NCBI RefSeq assembly: GCF_963678635.1
Contig: NC_087063.1
Coordinates: 65,772,471-65,836,470, forward strand
Direction: 5' to 3'
DNA from: Symsagittifera roscoffensis
Lineage: Eukaryota > Xenacoelomorpha > Acoela > Convolutidae
Length of the DNA stretch: 64,000 nucleotides
Part shown: positions 52,901-64,000 of the stretch, in pieces
Layout: each line of letters starts with the position of its first letter
How positions within the stretch are numbered: the stretch's first letter is position 1
Notes under the pieces: generated by a model
Databases searched by the model: none
Told to the model about the DNA's origin: nothing
Seen by the model: the letters and a program-made list of their open reading frames with translations, nothing else
Program-made: the position numbers and the translations under genes

Positions 52901-55900
52901 TCTGTACAACTTGGAGGAAAGAGGTGAGTTTTTACCCTCAGCTATCAAGTAGTGGTCAAACTATCCCCCACCCCCTGAGGACCAAGCCAAAAATTTAAGT
53001 GGTTACATTCGATAGCATGCCCAATTTCTCACCACACATCACTAACACATGTGGGAAACTTTAAACGAAACAACATCAAAAGAATGTATTGATGGATCAA
53101 TAAAATAAGATCCTCAAAGGACAAAAGAATGCCCACTATGCAAAACTGTGCCTCACGATACCAAACATTTGTTCAACTGTCAACAAAATCCGACAGACCT
53201 ACTAATTGTTTGTTAAGGGTAAGACCCCATCAAAGCTGCTGGGTTCTTAAACCTCAGCTAACAGCATGGCTCTTATGATGACTAGGTCACCTATGGGGTA
53301 CCAGCCAGAGCAATAAGGGTCTTCAAATTGAGCCGATAACACACCAAACTTTAACCACTGTGCACCTCAAGCAAGGTGCACCTCAAGGCGGTGTACTCTC
53401 GCCCATGCTCTTCCAAAGCCCCCCACTAACATAATTATTATAACCTATGCTGACGATATCACTATACAAATATCCAACAGTGACATCAAATAACTGAAAT
53501 CTTAAGCCTCACCGTACCTATTAGAATTGGAGGAATAGCTAACCTCAAGAAAATGTACACTGTCCGCAGACAAATCATCGTCAATAATCTGTACAACTTG
53601 GAGGAAAGAGGTGAGTTTTTACCCTCAGCTATCAAGTAGTGGTCAAACTATCCCCCACCCCCTGAGGACCAAGCCAAAAATTTAAGTGGTTACATTCGAT
53701 AGCATGCCCAATTTCTCACCACACATCACTAACACATGTGGGAAATTTTAAACGAAACAACATCAAAAGAATGTATTGATGGATCAATAAAATAAGATCC
53801 TCAAAGGACAAATAAATGCCCACTATGCAAAACTGTGCCTCACGATACCAAACATCTGTTCAACTGTCAACAAAATCCGACAGACCTTCTAATTGTTTGT
53901 TAAGGGTAAGACCCCATCAAAGCTGCTGGGTTCTTAAACCTCAGCTAACAGCATGGCTCTTATGATGACTAGGTCACCTATGGGGTACCAGCCAGAGAAA
54001 TAAGGGTCTTCAAATTGAGCCGATAACACACCAAACTTTAACCACTTGCACAAACAGGTAATGCCACTAGCAAGTAGTGAAGACATTATTACAATATTCA
54101 GGCCTTGAACTTAAATTGGGGGACTCTCCTCCTACTAAGGGGCACCCCGGGAGAAGCAAAGTGCATGTTGGTCACAGGACGAGTCGAAATCAACAAATCA
54201 ATCTGTTTCAACTGAACCAGAGTACTGAAGATAAACGATTGACGGCAACCAAGCACCGTCAAATAAATCAAGAACACGGACAATCAAACCGTGCCAGAAG
54301 CCCGTATTTGCAGCATACGAGCTTGCAACAACATTACAGGAACTTTATATTCGGGTGTGTTATAGTTTTTTCACGCAATATCAGGAATCACAAATAGTTG
54401 TCGGACTGAGTTGAGTTATATATCATATTAAAGCCCTTTCAGTCGTGATTCGAAACACATTAAAAAGTTTACAAATTTTTTTTTCTAGATTCGAGAAAAA
54501 CCGGTTTGAAATTATTGGTTTTCAGTCTAAATTTCTGCGGCAAGTTATCAATATCATATTCTATGCTTAATTTAGGCAGCGAAAACTTATTTTAACTTAT
54601 TTTAAGGAAAACTTAGAGAGATTTTTTGCGCCATTTGAAATTATTAACTTCAAAATTTGAAAAAATGTTAAAAAAAAATTGATTTTTTTTTCAAAATATT
54701 TTTCAAGTCATTTTTGGAGATTTCCAGTGAAGATCCACCCTCTACGTGGTCCTTTGGACGGTCGCGTTAGCAGCTGAAAGGACACCCACGATGAACCAAC
54801 AAGTAGCGACCTCAAGTTTACCCAACTAACCAGACACTGCAGCCAGTGTGCAGCGAGATTTCGCGGGAGACAAGTCTCAGTGTGGTGCGGTATCTGTGGA
54901 TGGATTCACCTGAAATGCAGTGGTCTGTGCAACATCCACTCATGGACCCCAGACTTCACGTGCAAAACCTGCTCAGCAGCGGCATCAAAATTTTCTGAAA
55001 GCAGCACCAGTGGGATGACCCAAGTGCTTGAAACCCTCAATGTACGCGACATCGAAACAAATAACGAGCTGGCTATCTCTAAACCGCTGACGCTGTCGGG
55101 CAGCACCACCTGCGCTCATCAGCTCTCTCTTCTCTCTATCGCAAAATGATGCCGCGCCGAACCCGGTGGAAGAACTTAATGGATGCATGGACGGATCTGC
55201 TGAATCATGCCGTGGCATCAAGTGCCCGATATCATCATTCAAAACAGTCATCGCTCCGACACGCGAATTGGCACACATGGAAAAACACAGCGAATGCATA
55301 TTTCTTGGTGAAGTATCCGAAGCCTGGTTGACTTCACAGCGCAAGTTAATATGTGCGTGGCGCAAACTTGTTTCATGCGTACACCGCGAATCACATAGTC
55401 GGAGATGCAGTGCCACAAACAGTCACGAAATAGGGCAAGCCACCTCGACCAGCACAACTGAAATGCCAGCTTTAGATGAAGTTTTGACCTTAATGCTGGC
55501 AACATTAAAGCACATCCCGAAACGAGCTCGTCAAAAGTTCGGAAAAGTACTCCATGATGTCCTTGCTCATGTCATCTCTGTGAACGACGAAGACGCATGG
55601 ACAAATTTTATGATGCTTCCTAAGTGCGTGCTACCGTCGAGCAAAAGAGCTAAGAAAGAGCAGAAACTACCATCCATAAATTTTGTGACAGATGGAAAAA
55701 GGAGAGCACCTTGCATTATATGCAGTCGCCAAAGATACAGCGGAGAAGGCCAAACCCCTGAAACCAAAACAAACCAATGACCAGCTCAACTCCAAACATC
55801 CTCAAGCGCCGAAGCCGGAAATTGACGAAAAATCATTGGAGTCGGGGTTCAACATAACTGGAGCAATCAGGACCTTCCTAAAGAAACGGCGTGTGGCCCA

Positions 55901-58900
55901 TCCGGATTGAGAGGCCAGCATCTCATTGAAGCTCAAGTCGTGGTCATGAATGCAACTTAGCTACGAGATGTCGTGAACATCCTCCTTCAAGAACAGCTAC
56001 AACACAGGTATCCCTGTTCATCGCAGGAGCGTCTTTGACGACACTGACGAAACGGAACGACGACATCCGCCCAATCGCATCGTGAGAAAACCTCTGACGG
56101 CTAACGAGCCAATGCGCATGCACCAAACTAAAAATCAAAGCTGCCAGGTTCTTCGAGCCTCTTCAATTTGGAGTGGCTTGTCCAGGAGCGGTCGAGAAGA
56201 TCACACACCGGCTATGAAAAGCGATAGAAAAGTACGGACTGGACGAAGACTTCGTTGTTTTCAAAGTTTAGATGTACTACGATGTCAACACCATGGACAG
56301 GCAACTGGTAAAGAACGAATGCAAACGTCACTTCCCGGAACTCCTCGCATGGGTAAATTTCTGCTATGCAGAGCATCGTAAGTATGGCACATAATGGGCA
56401 GCCTCTTTTCAGAGCTCGTGGTCCATCAGGGTGATCCACAAGGGCCCTTCATTTTCGCTCTTGCCCTACACTCTTTGTTCAACGACATAGACGCCGCAAG
56501 CGAACTGCTCCTGCATTGTTGGTATCTCGACGATGGTGTTTTCTGTGGCAAAAGATCAGAAATAGGGAAGGTCATAGAGATCCTGACCAACGCCCCCGCA
56601 ATCACCGGCCTCTCGGTTAATCTCAGTAAATGTGAACTATACAGCAGATCAGACCTGTCGTGCTTCCCCGAAGCAATCGAGAAAAAGTACTATGAACCGA
56701 ATTTACAAATGTTAGGGGCACCGATAGGTAGCGTTGAGTTTGCCGGATCGCCATTGCGGAGAAAGCGTAGGGAGCCAACGAACTGTTGTCAAAGTTGCCC
56801 GAGTTAGGGCCCCACAAGTTGCTCCGAACTCAACCACATTGCTCCGAACTTGCGCTTCAATCTGCAAACTCAGCCACCTTGCAAGTTGCGTCCCTTCAGA
56901 CGTCTCAGCGCCTGCCTTGAAGAAATTGGATGGCAGTGTCAGGTAATGCTTCGAAGAGAGTGTGGTCATGAAAACAGCGCATCGGGCATGGACACAAGCA
57001 CAACTGCCCATGCGATTCGGCCAGCGGTCGCTGGAATTTCACTGCAGCCCTGCATTCATGCCTCGCACATATTCTCGATAGGTGCCACATCGGACGCTCA
57101 GAAAATGGAAAGCAGACTTGAAATTTTCAACAGCAAAATAGGGGACCATGAACCCCTCAGTTCGACTTCTGAGCTCATTCGCCAGAAACCATTACCGACT
57201 TGATTGACGAGCAGTTTTCACGAATTATAAGAAACGTGCTTTCATACTGAATGAAAAGGTGATGTTAAAATCCTTGACTGAACCTCACATTGCGGGCAAC
57301 CCTCAGAAACGCTGGGCTTAGCCTTATCACCGAACGAGTTTAACGTTCTCACCAATTGCGTCTCGGTATGGAAATTTTCCCATCCAATTCAACGTGCCCC
57401 CATTGCACAAACGAGACGCTCGACCAGCACGCCTTGACATGCAAACGGGGCCCAGACGTTTAGAGTACGCAACTCTAGTGTAGACTACTTTCGGAGAGCA
57501 CTACTGAATTCCATTCTAGAAAGGGATGCAGGGTTTCGCGACCAAATGCGCCCTGCAGACGTGATCGTGCCAACGTGGAATCTCGGAAAGGATGCAGCCC
57601 TGGACATCACATTTGTGAATCAGCTCAACGAAACCAACATTGACTGAGCGATCACAATTAGGGATTCATCAGCAGCGTCCGCGGTATCAAGAAAGTACAG
57701 GAATTATAACGTGAAGTGCCGGAAAATTGGCTGGGAGTGCATGTCTATGATAGTCACTTGCTACGGTGAATGTGGAAGTGAGGCCATTGCATTTCTAGAC
57801 CGCCTGGCATCTCGCGTGGCCATGCAAACAGCCACCAGCACGCCGGAGATGAAGAACGCCATATACACGGCTCAGCTGCCTATTAATGCGGTCGAACGCG
57901 CAGGCAATGCTGTCGAGAGGGGGACAAATGACGGCAGGTCGAATGGAATTATCGATTGGAGGCGGCCCATCAGCGTAACCCCATAGACAATCACCAATGC
58001 ACCGCCACCATCAATTTGAAAGAAAAATTTTTGCAAAAGAAAACATGAGCTACCCAAATTTTACCGTCTTAGTTGCTGTTTAGTAAATAATATTGAATTG
58101 AGCAAAAAAAGCCATTTTTCTAAAATTTTGCCTGTCACAATGACTGTCGAATATTGCTAAGATCTAATTTTTCGTTCAAATCCTCTCATCCCACCACGTA
58201 CAAAAAAAAGACCCCAATTTGATTAAAAAAAAACCTTTTTTTTGTATTTTTCAGACTATGGTTATCCTTGTTAATTTTTTTTCGCTTGGGTATTCACCAA
58301 CGCAATTTGCGGAAAAGCACGCAGTGGAATTAGATTTAAATTTCGTTGAATGGTTGCCACTGCATAACAGCTGTTCTCTTAAGTGGTTTTCTCTTTTTTT
58401 TGGCAGATTATTTTTTCGCAAATTTTGAAATTAATGTTTGATAAATATTGACAGTTATTTTAATTTCCAGGGTAGTATTTTGTAGCAAATTCCAGGGTTG
58501 TCAATTGAAAAGCAAATTTCGATCTCCATCACTAGTAATTCAAAGGACGCTAAAATGGTGATTGGCTTGTAATTTTTGAAATGGATATTTTTCTCAATGG
58601 AATAAAAGAATTCCTATTGATCCAGTTTTAATCAATTGGTGTAACTTCGGCAGAAAATTGTCAAACATAAAAGGTTCTAGAAACTAGAAGAGTTTTGAGT
58701 TTTTTGAGGCGGGGTGGTTAGGTAGGTGTGAAACTTATGTTCTTTAATTTTTTTTTCGATATAATGATTATCTTAGAATGAAATTCAGTCTATTTTTAAT
58801 CACTATTTAATGTAAAATTTCTTTTTGGCTTTGAAACTGATTTTGCTTTGAGAAAAAACCAGTTAGACCGTAGCATCTTCGCACTACATTGTCAGAATTA

Positions 58901-61288
58901 AGAGAATTTGCGTAGATTTTGGTTGCAGGCGGACAGTTTGGTTTAACCTAAATATTGGTGGTAGCGGAGCTAATTGATGAGATTACTCTTTTTTATGCAG
59001 TTTTTTGCACTGTCTTTCGAAGAAAGTAACGGAATATTTATGTTTGGGCCTTTTTAATTCAGACCCTATTCGATTTTTGATTTCACCATTGTTAGCGGAA
59101 TTTTCATATAGCATTATTGTTACTCTGAGCTCAAATACAGGATATTCTTCACCTGTGATTCTTGATGTTATGCGGGATAATAAATGCGCGTAAATTTTCA
59201 ACATTTCTTTTAACTTGCAGCAAATGCGGCTCAGATAGCTTCCAAATTGAATTGTGGCCAGGGTTGGCAAATTGTATGTTAATTTCGAAAATATAAAACT
59301 AACAGTTAACTATCGAAAAAAAATCTGCTATTTATGTGAAATTGTTAAATAATGCAATACATTAAGAAGCATTTAGTTTCTTGAAGAGAAATGCCAATTT
59401 TCCTGCTTTCTCGACGCCAATTTGGGCTCTGAGCTTCCCACACGTGAATACATCGCGTCAAAGAGTCCCGAAAACAAACCGAAAATTCCGAGTTGAAAAA
59501 ATTCAGCTCACATAAAAATTCATATCATCCCCCCACCCACTTGGCTTGTAGTTTTTGAATGCTATTCAATCTGAAAAACAGTTACACGCGGAGTGTTTTT
59601 CTAAGAAATGCCCATATTTCTAAGAAATAGCGAACATCACTGTTAGAAAATATAAAAAACACTGTAAGTTAAATTGAATGTTAAATAACTTCCCAACCCC
59701 GATTGTGGCACGCCCATCAGTTCAATGAATATGTTGAGATTGATTACTTTGTAGACGCGAATTCTGTCACTTTGTGCTTCAGTTTGAGTGCGGGGTGCAG
59801 TCTTATTGGCGTCTAAAGCTTATTGGCGTCTATTACTATATTGACTTTTCTAGATGGCTTTACAGAATATTGTTAAAGCGAGCGTAGCCTTATAATTTAA
59901 TGCGTTAGGCAAGCGGAGAGTAGTGTCTTACTACGAACTCTACTTTTGTTCCATCCCAAGTTGCGAATGAAAGTGCTCATTTATTTGATGGCACTTTTGA
60001 AGCAATAACCTTCTGTTTTTCGGGAGTCATTCTACATAGCTCCAACCTTTAGCCCTTTCAATGCGCTTTGCGTCTTTAGTCTTCTGGCCATCTTTTTTTG
60101 TAGGTATCAGGCAGTTCGATGAGGAGCCACACAGCCAAGTGTTCAAAATTGAAAGACTTTATATCACAAGTTGCAGTGGCTTCAGCGCAGTAAGTTTTCA
60201 ATTTAAACTCTTCAGAAGTCCTCTTTCAGAAGTTCCGAATAAGTGTAAATGCATTCATATACACAGGGCTTAAGCCAAGGTCATTAACCTAATTGAAGAT
60301 CAAGCCGATAATCCCATGATTTTGTTCACTTGATTGTAAAATTTTTAATTGAATGTGCATTCACTACACAGCCTTAAATTGGTCTAAAAATGGGAATATT
60401 AAACTAAAAAAACGGTTTGCTTAGTTTTTCTTGAATATCAGTGCAGAGTTCTGATTCAAGACTGGAATAGTTAACTAGAGAATCACAATCGAGCGAGCCC
60501 ATTTCAGCGGTTTTTTGGTAATTAAGTTGAGCAATAAAATTTCCCATAAGTGATGGGAACCATATTTCTTATCCACGGAATAATGCTCTGAAACTATGTT
60601 CAAGTTTGATCCATTTGTTTGTTGTAACATTATGATACTTTCATTGCAAGGTTGGTCTGGTTGCTTAACAACAAATTATTTTGACCAGGACAGCGAAATC
60701 TGCCGCTCCTAATCGCAGTACATTTACCTGCCCGATCTGCGGACAATCAAACTTGGACGTGTCAGGCCTGTTAAGTCACGTGGAAATGAATCACAGGAAC
60801 TCGTCGGAGAATGCAGGAGTCGTATGTCCTGTTTGTGTTTCCATGCCCTGGGGAAATCCGAACAAAACTACTCACGATTTCTATGGTCATTTGCGTCTAC
60901 GACACCCATTTACTTATGACACTTTTGTTGTGAGTATTCGTCCAACATACATCAAATTGATTTTAAGCATAAAAGCGCATCGCCTGTAGCCGTATTAAGT
61001 TTTTAAAACTCAAACAGTGTAGTGTGCATTGTAAGACAGAACGAAGTGCATTTTTTTTCAAATGATAATCGTTGTTGGCACTAAGCGTCTTCTCAAAGTA
61101 TAGAACGATAGCAAATTAAAAAGAGGATAGTAGACGGACGCTAGGTAAAATGCTGTCGAAATGCAGGGGCTGATTCATTTTTCGTAAAGGCGCCAATGTG
61201 TTGGTAACTAGGATTGTTTAAGGACTACGAGGAAAGTGAAGATGATGCTATGCAACGCGTGTTGGCGCTTTCTATGGTCGACAGATGA
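46888..61288 (+). CDS. RNF114: RNF114-like E3 ubiquitin ligase, five coding exons (217 aa)
   Basis: Joined exons 46888-46988, 47062-47221, 60104-60189, 60689-60929 and 61223-61288 keep one open frame with GT-AG introns of 73, 12882, 499 and 293 bp. Domains in order: a C3HC4 RING (Cys 15 and 18 to CPIC near residue 63), a C2HC finger split between exons 2 and 3 (CEACDKT, then MRSHTAKC), a C2H2/Di19-type pair in exon 4 ([19 protein letters not shown], then VCPVC and [11 protein letters not shown]), and a C-terminal ubiquitin-interacting motif ([13 protein letters not shown]). This is the RNF114/125/138/166 architecture, at about the usual 220-230 residues, with a C-terminus closest to RNF114. 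It transfers ubiquitin from an E2. It is the only intact host gene seen. Confidence 0.9.
47062..47221 (+). CDS. RNF114: RNF114-like exon 2
   Basis: Second half of the RING ([22 protein letters not shown]) and the first Cys pair of the C2HC finger (KCEACDKT). The acceptor is CGAAG/G and the donor ACA/GTGAGT, phase 0. Confidence 0.9.
47222..47927 (+). other. Start of intron 2, no feature seen
   Basis: AT-rich intronic sequence; small duplicated phrases (gttcaagtcgtatg twice at 47613-47640) and no coding signal. Confidence 0.5.
47928..49280 (+). mobile_element. CR1/Jockey-like LINE, copy 2, body
   Basis: Homologous to 12478-13297 and continuing further into RT. Broken frames give [28 protein letters not shown] and, at the end, [10 protein letters not shown]. 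It carries many stops. It lies in sense orientation in intron 2 of the RNF114-like gene and leads into the tandem array. Confidence 0.75.
49265..54044 (+). repeat. Seven-copy tandem array of a LINE 3' end (687-bp unit)
   Basis: ggcggtgtactctcgccc occurs at 49281, 49952, 50639, 51326, 52013, 52700 and 53387: first spacing 671, all others 687. Each unit holds the RT motif [10 protein letters not shown], a YADD-like tatgctgacgatatc (the first copy has tatgctgaccaaatc), and the CPLCN...[11 protein letters not shown]-terminal signature of Jockey/CR1 elements. The 16-bp difference is a repeated gtgcacctcaagcaag at each later junction. Copies differ by only a few bases. Confidence 0.93.
54045..54729 (+). 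other. Intron 2 sequence between repeats
   Basis: After the array the sequence is unique. An open frame at 54077-54397 (106 codons) is Gln/His/Asn-rich and unrecognised; it is probably not a gene. Polyadenine/thymine runs follow. Confidence 0.4.
54840..55149 (+). pseudogene. PHD-like zinc finger of element H
   Basis: [26 protein letters not shown] and DFTCKTC give the spacing C-x2-C, C-x2-C-x3-H-x2-C, C-x2-C of a PHD-like finger, with WIH as in true PHD fingers. It is followed by a Ser/Thr-rich linker. Confidence 0.7.
55166..55910 (+). pseudogene. N-terminal region of the element H ORF
   Basis: A possible C2H2-like finger ([20 protein letters not shown], then EKH), a Trp/Cys-containing stretch ([18 protein letters not shown]) and a helical part ending in [15 protein letters not shown], the typical lead-in to this RT group. 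The frame changes at about 55700. Confidence 0.65.
56230..56800 (+). pseudogene. Reverse transcriptase remnant of element H
   Basis: [20 protein letters not shown] (GDPxGP motif), [10 protein letters not shown] (YxDD) and [13 protein letters not shown] are in one frame at 56394-56800; upstream pieces are shifted. The catalytic motif is intact but the gene is not. Confidence 0.85.
57230..57985 (+). pseudogene. C-terminal endonuclease-like part of element H
   Basis: [20 protein letters not shown] (CCHC-like) is followed by [20 protein letters not shown], which resembles the PD-(D/E)xK-type region after RT. Then come helices ([18 protein letters not shown]). Stops interrupt. Confidence 0.6.
57986..60103 (+). 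other. End of intron 2, no feature seen
   Basis: AT-rich. A small tandem duplication (cttattggcgtct twice at 59800-59830). No coding or RNA signal recognised. Confidence 0.5.
60104..60189 (+). CDS. RNF114: RNF114-like exon 3
   Basis: Completes the C2HC finger ([19 protein letters not shown]). The acceptor is TTTTTTTGTAG and the donor GCGCA/GTAAGT. Exon 2 phase 0 matches exactly although the intron is 12.9 kb. Confidence 0.85.
60689..60929 (+). CDS. RNF114: RNF114-like exon 4
   Basis: Di19-type zinc fingers: [45 protein letters not shown]. The acceptor is TTGACCAG and the donor GTT/GTGAGT. Confidence 0.9.
61223..61288 (+). CDS. RNF114: RNF114-like exon 5 (UIM and stop)
   Basis: The acceptor TGTTTAAG/G joins in phase 0 and gives [21 protein letters not shown] in two overlapping parts: an acidic DYEESEDD and the ubiquitin-interacting core [13 protein letters not shown] is at 61286-61288. 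The acidic start followed by a UIM is typical of the RNF114 end. Confidence 0.85.
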   Translation, partial: DYEESEDDAMQRVLALSMVDR

Positions 61289-64000
61289 TGTCGTGGAGCG
61301 AGATGATGTGCAGTTAAGTGAAGATTGTTTGATCTGTGGCTGCTTTTTATATTCAATCATAACAAATGCAATAGAGTTCTTAGTTTTCTTACCTTCTTAG
61401 TCGTTTGTCGCTGATTATAGTTTTAAATTAGTTTTAAATGATTGCTTAATTTAATCAACTGGTGCTGTATTTCTTTATAAATAATCTCAAGTGAATATAA
61501 ATTGACCGGAAACATCGAGCTAGAAACATAAGCTATACAATTTAAACGATAATTGAATTGTTATGCCAAGTGAAAACATCACTCGCCATGTATAGTTTTT
61601 AGGAATGCGTTTATGAAAAAAAAAATCGAAATTTTGAAGACGCAAAAAATAGAAATACCGAACTTATATATTATAGCGCAGATTCAACTGGTTTATATCA
61701 AACTCTGGTCTTCGTGTGAATTATCAGGTTTTTTTGCGAGCGAGTTATGTATCTCAAGTGATAGAGATTTGCTATAAAAATTTCTCTGAAAAATTATTCG
61801 AAGATTTGACTGCATACTCTGAACTTTCTTTTTCTTCTGTGAAGAATATTTCTGCAGTATAAGTTTTTTAGCTGCATTCGATTCGAGGTGCTGTTGTGTT
61901 CTTGGGAATATATTTTTTGATGTCGGATTTTTATCTAAACAGACAGTTGAGACTAGAAAGTTGGCATCTGAAAGGTGCATTGATGAAAAAGGTTTTTGTA
62001 ATTTTTAATCAACTTCATGAGTGATATCTTTTAGCTTAGTTGTATTAATAATGTTGCACGAAGGTTTCATTTTTGACAGATATCGTTTGATATAGTTTTC
62101 ACTTGGATGTTCAGGGTCTGATTAATTTTTTGAGAGCAAGGCTAGCGTAGATTTAGTGCACTCTTGTTGCATTCGATACAACAAAAAAATAATACCAGTT
62201 CTGAAAAAAATTAACGTGAAGTTTTCTTGGTTGGGCTTGTTCACGCCAATCAATCGACGAGCGCTAATCGCCAATCTTTGAAAAGACTGAAATATAAAAT
62301 TTTCAGTTCAAATTTTACTTCATTTGTTTTGGTCCGATGGATAAAAAGCGCCTGTAAACGAAGTGAAGACACTTATTTAGGTAGTTTTCTTTTTTTCTTT
62401 GAAAAATAGTTTACGTTGAAGTTTTTTCGGTTGTGACTTTTATTTAAGAGTAATGAACATAATTAAGATTTCTATATAGGTTTTGAATATGTTTTTTTTT
62501 ATTTCAGGAAAATGTCTCAAAATGCCCTAATAACTACAGATGTGCATTCATACATATTAAAGCATTTATGAATTCACTTAGGTATATATGCATTTTAGGA
62601 ATCAAGTTAGTTTTTTGTTTCCTTGCTTACATTACTGTTTTCCAACTCCGTTGGCTATTGTTTTATTTTATAGATTCAGTTCCAATTCGTTTGCTGAAAC
62701 TAAGGCAAGTTAACGTCCTTCTATAGCAAAACTTGAAATGGCGGGATAAAACTGAATGAAGTTTGTTTCCCAAGGCGAATTATATTCATCGTTTTCACAG
62801 TGGAATAGAAAATAGCCCATTGATCCAGATTCTCTAGTTCGGCGTGCTTTTTATTTTTCAAATTTTTGAGTTTCGAAGAAAAAATGTAAAATATCACCTT
62901 AAAGCACGTTCCAAAATCTGTTATACTTGGGCTAATTTTGATCAAATTAATCCAATTTTTGAAAACAGAATAATTGTTTGTTCCATTTTTGAAACTAGAT
63001 GTGATTCAGGTCTTTCGCGTCATTTGCACTTTCGTAATTTGAGAGTAATTTGCCTGCCTCACTAGAAAAGGAATTAGAATCGAAACGAAATCGAAACTCA
63101 AGCCGCGAAATATTAAATTTTAGCGTGAACAGTGTTTTTAGACTTTTTCCTGCAAAAAATACAAAAAAAACACAACATATGTAAGTGTAGTAGCTACTTC
63201 CTATGACACTTGAAAATTTCAATCTTGAGAAGCGTTGTTTAAAGCTTCAAGGCTTAAAGCGTATAAAAACTACCGACTTGTTTAAAAATGAGTGTTTATT
63301 ACGACAAAAGTATATTCTGTTTTTTGTTTATGAATATGGTCGGAACATTCTGTGCTACTTACACAGCAGCCGGCTATCCTTGTTTTAATTTGATTTGTTT
63401 GGGCTAGGAATAAATATCTGTCGGCATAGTTGCCAGGCTGTTTTGTTTTCGGAAATTTCATCATATCATCAGCATAGTACTGTTCTAATAGGTACTGTTC
63501 TAATAGGTTTTTGACTTATTCAATGATATTGGGAGCATTTGCAAAAACCAAAGTTTCAACAAATCTTGCCGAATTTTTTTGGCCTTAGGATATTCGAGCA
63601 AATTATGTCGCCTTACTTTCGATCTATTTTCAAAAGATTTGTTCTGAATCTATAATAGTATATTTTCCCTTATCTTGGTCTGATCAAACTTGTTGAAAAT
63701 TGGTATTCAGAGTTAGCTTTTTTTTCAAAATTGAAAGATCAATTTAGAGCTGGTTTTCCTACTTCTGTGCTTCAAAGATTCAATTTAAATATTTCGGGGA
63801 CGCATTTCCAAGTTTATGGTTTAAAGTATTAGTAATTACTATCTGAGTGTTCTGTCACAATACGAAACTATAAAAATCTTTTTCACTTTTTCTTGGATTT
63901 ATTGACCTCATTGATGCTGTTGGCCCCGCTGATTTTTGGTTTTTTACCTTACTTTTCCTTGCTCATTTTTGTTTTCCAATTTTTACTAATTGACTTGTTT
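61289..64000 (+). other. 3' UTR and downstream flank, no gene seen
   Basis: The RNF114-like 3' UTR starts here; its end is not clear. The rest is AT-rich with homopolymers, short chance frames and no recognised domain or repeat. Confidence 0.5.

Larger units (their letters stand above)
54730..57985 (+). mobile_element. Decayed non-LTR retrotransposon with PHD-like finger (H)
   Basis: Frames on + in order: a zinc finger (54840-55149), a Cys/His-containing region and helical domain (55166-55910), RT (56230-56800), and a C-terminal zinc/endonuclease-like part (57230-57985). This gene order fits non-LTR elements with a restriction-like endonuclease after RT. Frameshifts and stops are everywhere. 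Confidence 0.75.

Noticed and set aside
49265-54044. CRISPR-like or centromeric array
   Set aside because: Units are 687 bp with LINE RT and C-terminal motifs, not short repeats with unique spacers; the array lies inside a host intron.
54077-54397. 106-codon frame as a host gene
   Set aside because: Low-complexity Gln/Asn/His composition, no domain, and located within intron 2 between repeats.

Overview
The window is animal (metazoan) nuclear DNA, almost certainly from an invertebrate. The evidence is a spliced host gene with GT-AG introns, an AT-rich host background, and many LTR and non-LTR retroelements. There is no bacterial gene organisation, rRNA, tRNA or CRISPR array. A 200-base run of N (20483-20682) marks a scaffold gap. 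I cannot name the species from sequence alone.

Left part (1-13297). The window opens inside an LTR element on + (D): the end of its last ORF (5-1393), a 3' UTR and an LTR (2216-3144). D's LTR meets a second LTR in inverted orientation (E, 3176-4048) across a perfect 13-bp hairpin. Next is an old, decayed Ty3/gypsy element on - (F, about 4122-11745), with recognisable Gag, protease, RT, RNase H and integrase remnants. After it come fragments of a non-LTR element on - (about 11890-12455) and of a CR1/Jockey-like LINE on + (12478-13297).

Middle part (13298-46135). This is dominated by one family of giant LTR elements. Element B (+, from 13298) keeps its LTR, primer binding site and leader, but a huge internal deletion fuses the Gag N-terminus to the end of ORF2. 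Everything in it is broken. Element A (-, 21429-45882, 24.45 kb) has two LTRs about 1-2% different. It has a 3-kb leader with repeated motifs, Gag-protease, RT-RNase H-integrase, and then about 8 kb of coding sequence in the usual env position. These extra genes are a macrodomain resembling OARD1/TARG1 at the Pol end, ORF2 (two frames, with a GxND motif suggesting an SGNH-like fold) and ORF3 (about 1245 codons, unrecognised). None shows membrane segments. A carries stops, frameshifts, an RT deletion that removes the YxDD motif, and a 2541-bp tandem duplication of the integrase region. It sits inside an older related LTR (C).

Right part (46136-64000). A host gene of the RNF114 family (E3 ubiquitin ligase) lies on + in five coding exons (46888-61288): RING, C2HC, C2H2/Di19-type fingers and a C-terminal ubiquitin-interacting motif, 217 residues in all. 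Its second intron is 12.9 kb. That intron holds a CR1/Jockey-like LINE whose 3' end has been amplified into seven tandem copies of about 687 bp (49281-54044), and a decayed second LINE with a PHD-like finger and a YLDDG reverse transcriptase (about 54730-57985). The last 2.7 kb show nothing I can support as a gene.

The most notable system is the giant Ty3-like family (A, B and D). It combines standard gag-pol with a macrodomain and two large unknown ORFs, and satellite-like motif arrays in the untranslated leader.
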